In this document: piece by piece, positions 38,004 to 39,783 of the stretch
Layout of the letters: every line of letters begins with the position of its first letter
Position numbering within the stretch: position 1 is the first letter of the stretch
Source: Polyangiaceae bacterium
GTDB taxonomy: Bacteria; Myxococcota_A; Polyangia; Polyangiales; Polyangiaceae
Direction: 5' to 3'
Assembly (NCBI GenBank): GCA_029261965.1
Contig: JAJDAH010000309.1
Location: 1-39,783, forward strand
Length of the DNA: 39,783 bases
Notes under the pieces: model-generated
Seen by the model: only the letters and a program-made list of their open reading frames with translations
Told to the model about the DNA's origin: nothing
Database searches by the model: none
Program-made: the position numbers and the translations under genes

Positions 38004-39783
38004 AGTTCGCCCACCCCTGGTGGCTGTTCGGCACGGGCCTCGCCGTGATTGTCGCCGGTCTACTCGTCTTGGGCGGCGTGCTGCTGCTCCGATCGGTGAA
38101 GAGATTCGGCGAAGAGGAGCGCGTGACCGGATTGATCACCGGAACAGCCGGTACGCGTCGCGCTACGAAAGGTGTTCTCCTCGTGCTCGCCGTCGCGCTC
38201 GGCTTCGTCGCGCTCGCGCAACCTCAGTACGGAAAAGGGACTCGGCTCATCCCCGCCACCAACCTCGATGTGGTCGTCGTGCTCGACTATTCGAAAAGCA
38301 TGTTCGCGCGCGACGTGGCGCCATCTCGCATCTCTCGAGCGAAGACCGAGGTGGGGCAACTCATCCGCCAGCTTCCCGGAGCAAGGTTCGGCGCGGTCGC
38401 CTTTGCGGGCGAGCCCATCTCATTTCCGTTGACGAGCGACGGCGGCGCGATCGCCCAGTTCTTTCGACAACTCACGCCCAACGACATGCCCATCGGAGGC
38501 ACAGCGATAGGCCGTGCCCTCGAGGCGGGCCGAGAGCTGCTCGAACGCGACCCGAAGAGTAAGAAGCACAAGAAGGTCATCCTGCTGGTCACCGACGGCG
38601 AAGACCTCGAAGGCGATCCCGTTGCCGTGGCGCGGGCCGCCTCGACGGACAAGATCACGATTCACGTCGTGCAAATCGGCGGCCGCACTCCCGAGCCTAT
38701 TCCCGACGTCAACGAAGCTGGCGATGTCGTGGGATGGCGCACGACCGAAGACGGAAACCCCATCACCACTTCGCTGTCTGCGAGCGGAGAAGAACAACTC
38801 GGCACCATCGCCACGACGACCGGCGGCACCGTGGTGCGAAGTGAGCGCGGATCCACCGGATTGAAAGAGATCACCCAACGTCTCGAAAAGATGATGACCG
38901 AGGAGCTCAGTGAAACGGTCGAAACCGTCTATTCCGACGTCTATGCGTACCCGCTTGGCGCCGCGATATTGCTCTTGGTGCTCGAAACGTTCGTGTCACA
39001 GACACAAAAGCGCCCGAAACCCACCGTGGTGGCTCCACCCGCGCGCCGTCGGCGAAAGCGCAAGAAGCGACCGCGCGCCGCGCAAGCCGTTCTCACTAGT
39101 CTGCTCGCGTTGGGCCTTTGGACCATCGGATGCGAAAGCGGTCCGAACGAGCTCTTCATCCGGAGCTCGCCCGTCGTGAAGGAAGCCATCGTCGCCTACG
39201 ACGCTGGGGACGCCTCGGCGGCGGCCCACTTGCTGCAAGGCTATTTGTCCACGGGCAAGTGCGAGAGCGGGGTCATCGGCACTCCGGACGAGCTGCACGA
39301 GCTCCCGAATGCTGGCTTCGACCTCGGGTTGGCACTGTTCCAACTCGGCGAACGATTCGGACGTCGCTTCGGCGACGAAGAGGCCCTGGCCGACGCCGGG
39401 ATGACGCCGGAGGAAGAAGAGCTGTGGCTCGAGCGCGGCGACCAAATCGATTGCGCTCTCAGAATCGTCGAGCGCCTCGCCGCCGAACGGGAAGTACCGA
39501 TCGAATTGCGGGCAAAAGCCAGCTACCTCGCTGGCAACTTGGAGTTTCTGCGTCGCGAGTACGAAAACGCGGTGCAGCACTACGATCGCGCGCTGCGGTT
39601 GATTCCGGGTCTGCCCGAGGATGCCTCGGTGGACCGTGTCGGACGTGACGCCGCCTGGAATCGTGCGATCGCTCTTCGCCGAATCGAAGACCAGAAACCC
39701 CCGGATGCGGGCCCGGATGCCGAGCCTGACGGTGGTGACGGTGGCGACGATGGCGGCGCCGACGGTGGCGACAGCGGCGAGCC
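38000..39783 (+). CDS. batB: BatB-like VWA protein fused to a BatC-like TPR domain (runs off window)
   Basis: GTG 38000 overlaps the BatA stop as GTGA and has GGAGG just upstream. The frame is open to the window edge, giving at least 594 residues. Two membrane helices near the N-terminus (LFGTGLAVIVAGLLVLGGVLLL; GVLLVLAVALGFVALAQP) come first. A VWA domain follows with MIDAS DYSKSM, MPIGGTAIGRALEAGREL and LLVTDGEDLEGD, then a membrane helix (GAAILLLVLETFV) and a basic stretch (RRRKRKKRPR). Where BatB normally ends, the frame continues with another hydrophobic segment (VLTSLLALGLWTIGC). Then comes a helical TPR-like domain, clearest in RAKASYLAGNLEFLRREYENAVQHYDRALRLIPG, and an Asp/Gly-rich repeat tail (about 39700-39783). 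In other bacteria BatB and the TPR protein BatC are separate. Confidence 0.88.
   Translation, partial: MKFAHPWWLFGTGLAVIVAGLLVLGGVLLLRSVKRFGEEERVTGLITGTAGTRRATKGVLLVLAVALGFVALAQPQYGKGTRLIPATNLDVVVVLDYSKSMFARDVAPSRISRAKTEVGQLIRQLPGARFGAVAFAGEPISFPLTSDGGAIAQFFRQLTPNDMPIGGTAIGRALEAGRELLERDPKSKKHKKVILLVTDGEDLEGDPVAVARAASTDKITIHVVQIGGRTPEPIPDVNEAGDVVGWRTTEDGNPITTSLSASGEEQLGTIATTTGGTVVRSERGSTGLKEITQRLEKMMTEELSETVETVYSDVYAYPLGAAILLLVLETFVSQTQKRPKPTVVAPPARRRRKRKKRPRAAQAVLTSLLALGLWTIGCESGPNELFIRSSPVVKEAIVAYDAGDASAAAHLLQGYLSTGKCESGVIGTPDELHELPNAGFDLGLALFQLGERFGRRFGDEEALADAGMTPEEEELWLERGDQIDCALRIVERLAAEREVPIELRAKASYLAGNLEFLRREYENAVQHYDRALRLIPGLPEDASVDRVGRDAAWNRAIALRRIEDQKPPDAGPDAEPDGGDGGDDGGADGGDSGE

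Noticed and set aside
39118-39648. A separate plus-strand gene near the window end
   Set aside because: It is in a different frame from the continuous BatB-TPR frame and its translation is Arg-rich without domains.

Overview
High-GC bacterial chromosome, gene-dense (37 genes called, no gap over 300 bases). It is most likely from the Myxococcota (a Polyangia-type myxobacterium). The inference rests on a DUF2330 secreted protein ending in a MYXO-CTERM-like tail, several Cys/Gly-rich lipoproteins, a sigma-54 regulator with XylR-type sensor domains, and a pseudokinase with a secreted C-terminal domain. I saw no tRNA, rRNA, CRISPR array, insertion sequence or phage gene.

Layout. 1-3.8 kb (+): the end of an M28 peptidase, mutS2, and a small zinc-ribbon protein. 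3.8-6.1 kb: a TonB-like protein (-) and a VWA lipoprotein (+), transcribed divergently. 6.1-12.2 kb (-): a likely six-gene run read right to left, comprising an outer-membrane-type protein, a DUF72 protein, glyQ (no glyS beside it), a two-ACT GcvR-like protein, an iodotyrosine-deiodinase-like nitroreductase, and NAD-malic enzyme. 12.3-15.5 kb (+): a tight three-gene unit of a PGM1-like ATP-grasp ligase, a DUF417-like membrane protein, and a DsbA-fold isomerase. 15.5-17.7 kb (-): the DUF2330/EGF/MYXO-CTERM protein, with a palindromic short-repeat array upstream. 17.9-18.8 kb (+): an AspA/AstE-type zinc hydrolase. 18.8-23.8 kb (-): a five-gene run of MFS transporter, alpha/beta hydrolase, pseudokinase, small membrane protein and GNAT. 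23.9-27.2 kb (+): a cysteine-less thiolase-fold protein with its DUF35 partner, then the sigma-54 regulator, which is preceded by three repeats spaced exactly 21 bp apart. 27.4-29.8 kb: a lipoprotein (+), a metallophosphoesterase and an SDR (-).

30-39.8 kb is a MoxR/Bat-type locus: MoxR ATPase, later DUF58, a DUF4381-like membrane protein, BatA and BatB. Between MoxR and DUF58 lie about 3.7 kb of other genes: a HAD phosphatase, a small secreted protein, a lipoprotein, and two thioredoxin-like (TlpA-type) lipoproteins on opposite strands. The last gene is an unbroken frame from 38000 to the window edge. It joins a BatB VWA domain to a BatC-like TPR module in one polypeptide.

Points most worth a second look: the PGM1-like operon, the BatB-TPR fusion and interrupted moxR-bat locus, the bacterial iodotyrosine-deiodinase homologue, the 21-bp-phased operator-like repeats, the triplicated leader in front of DUF58, and terminator hairpins whose loops hold stop codons. 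All assignments come from reading motifs; no database search was possible.
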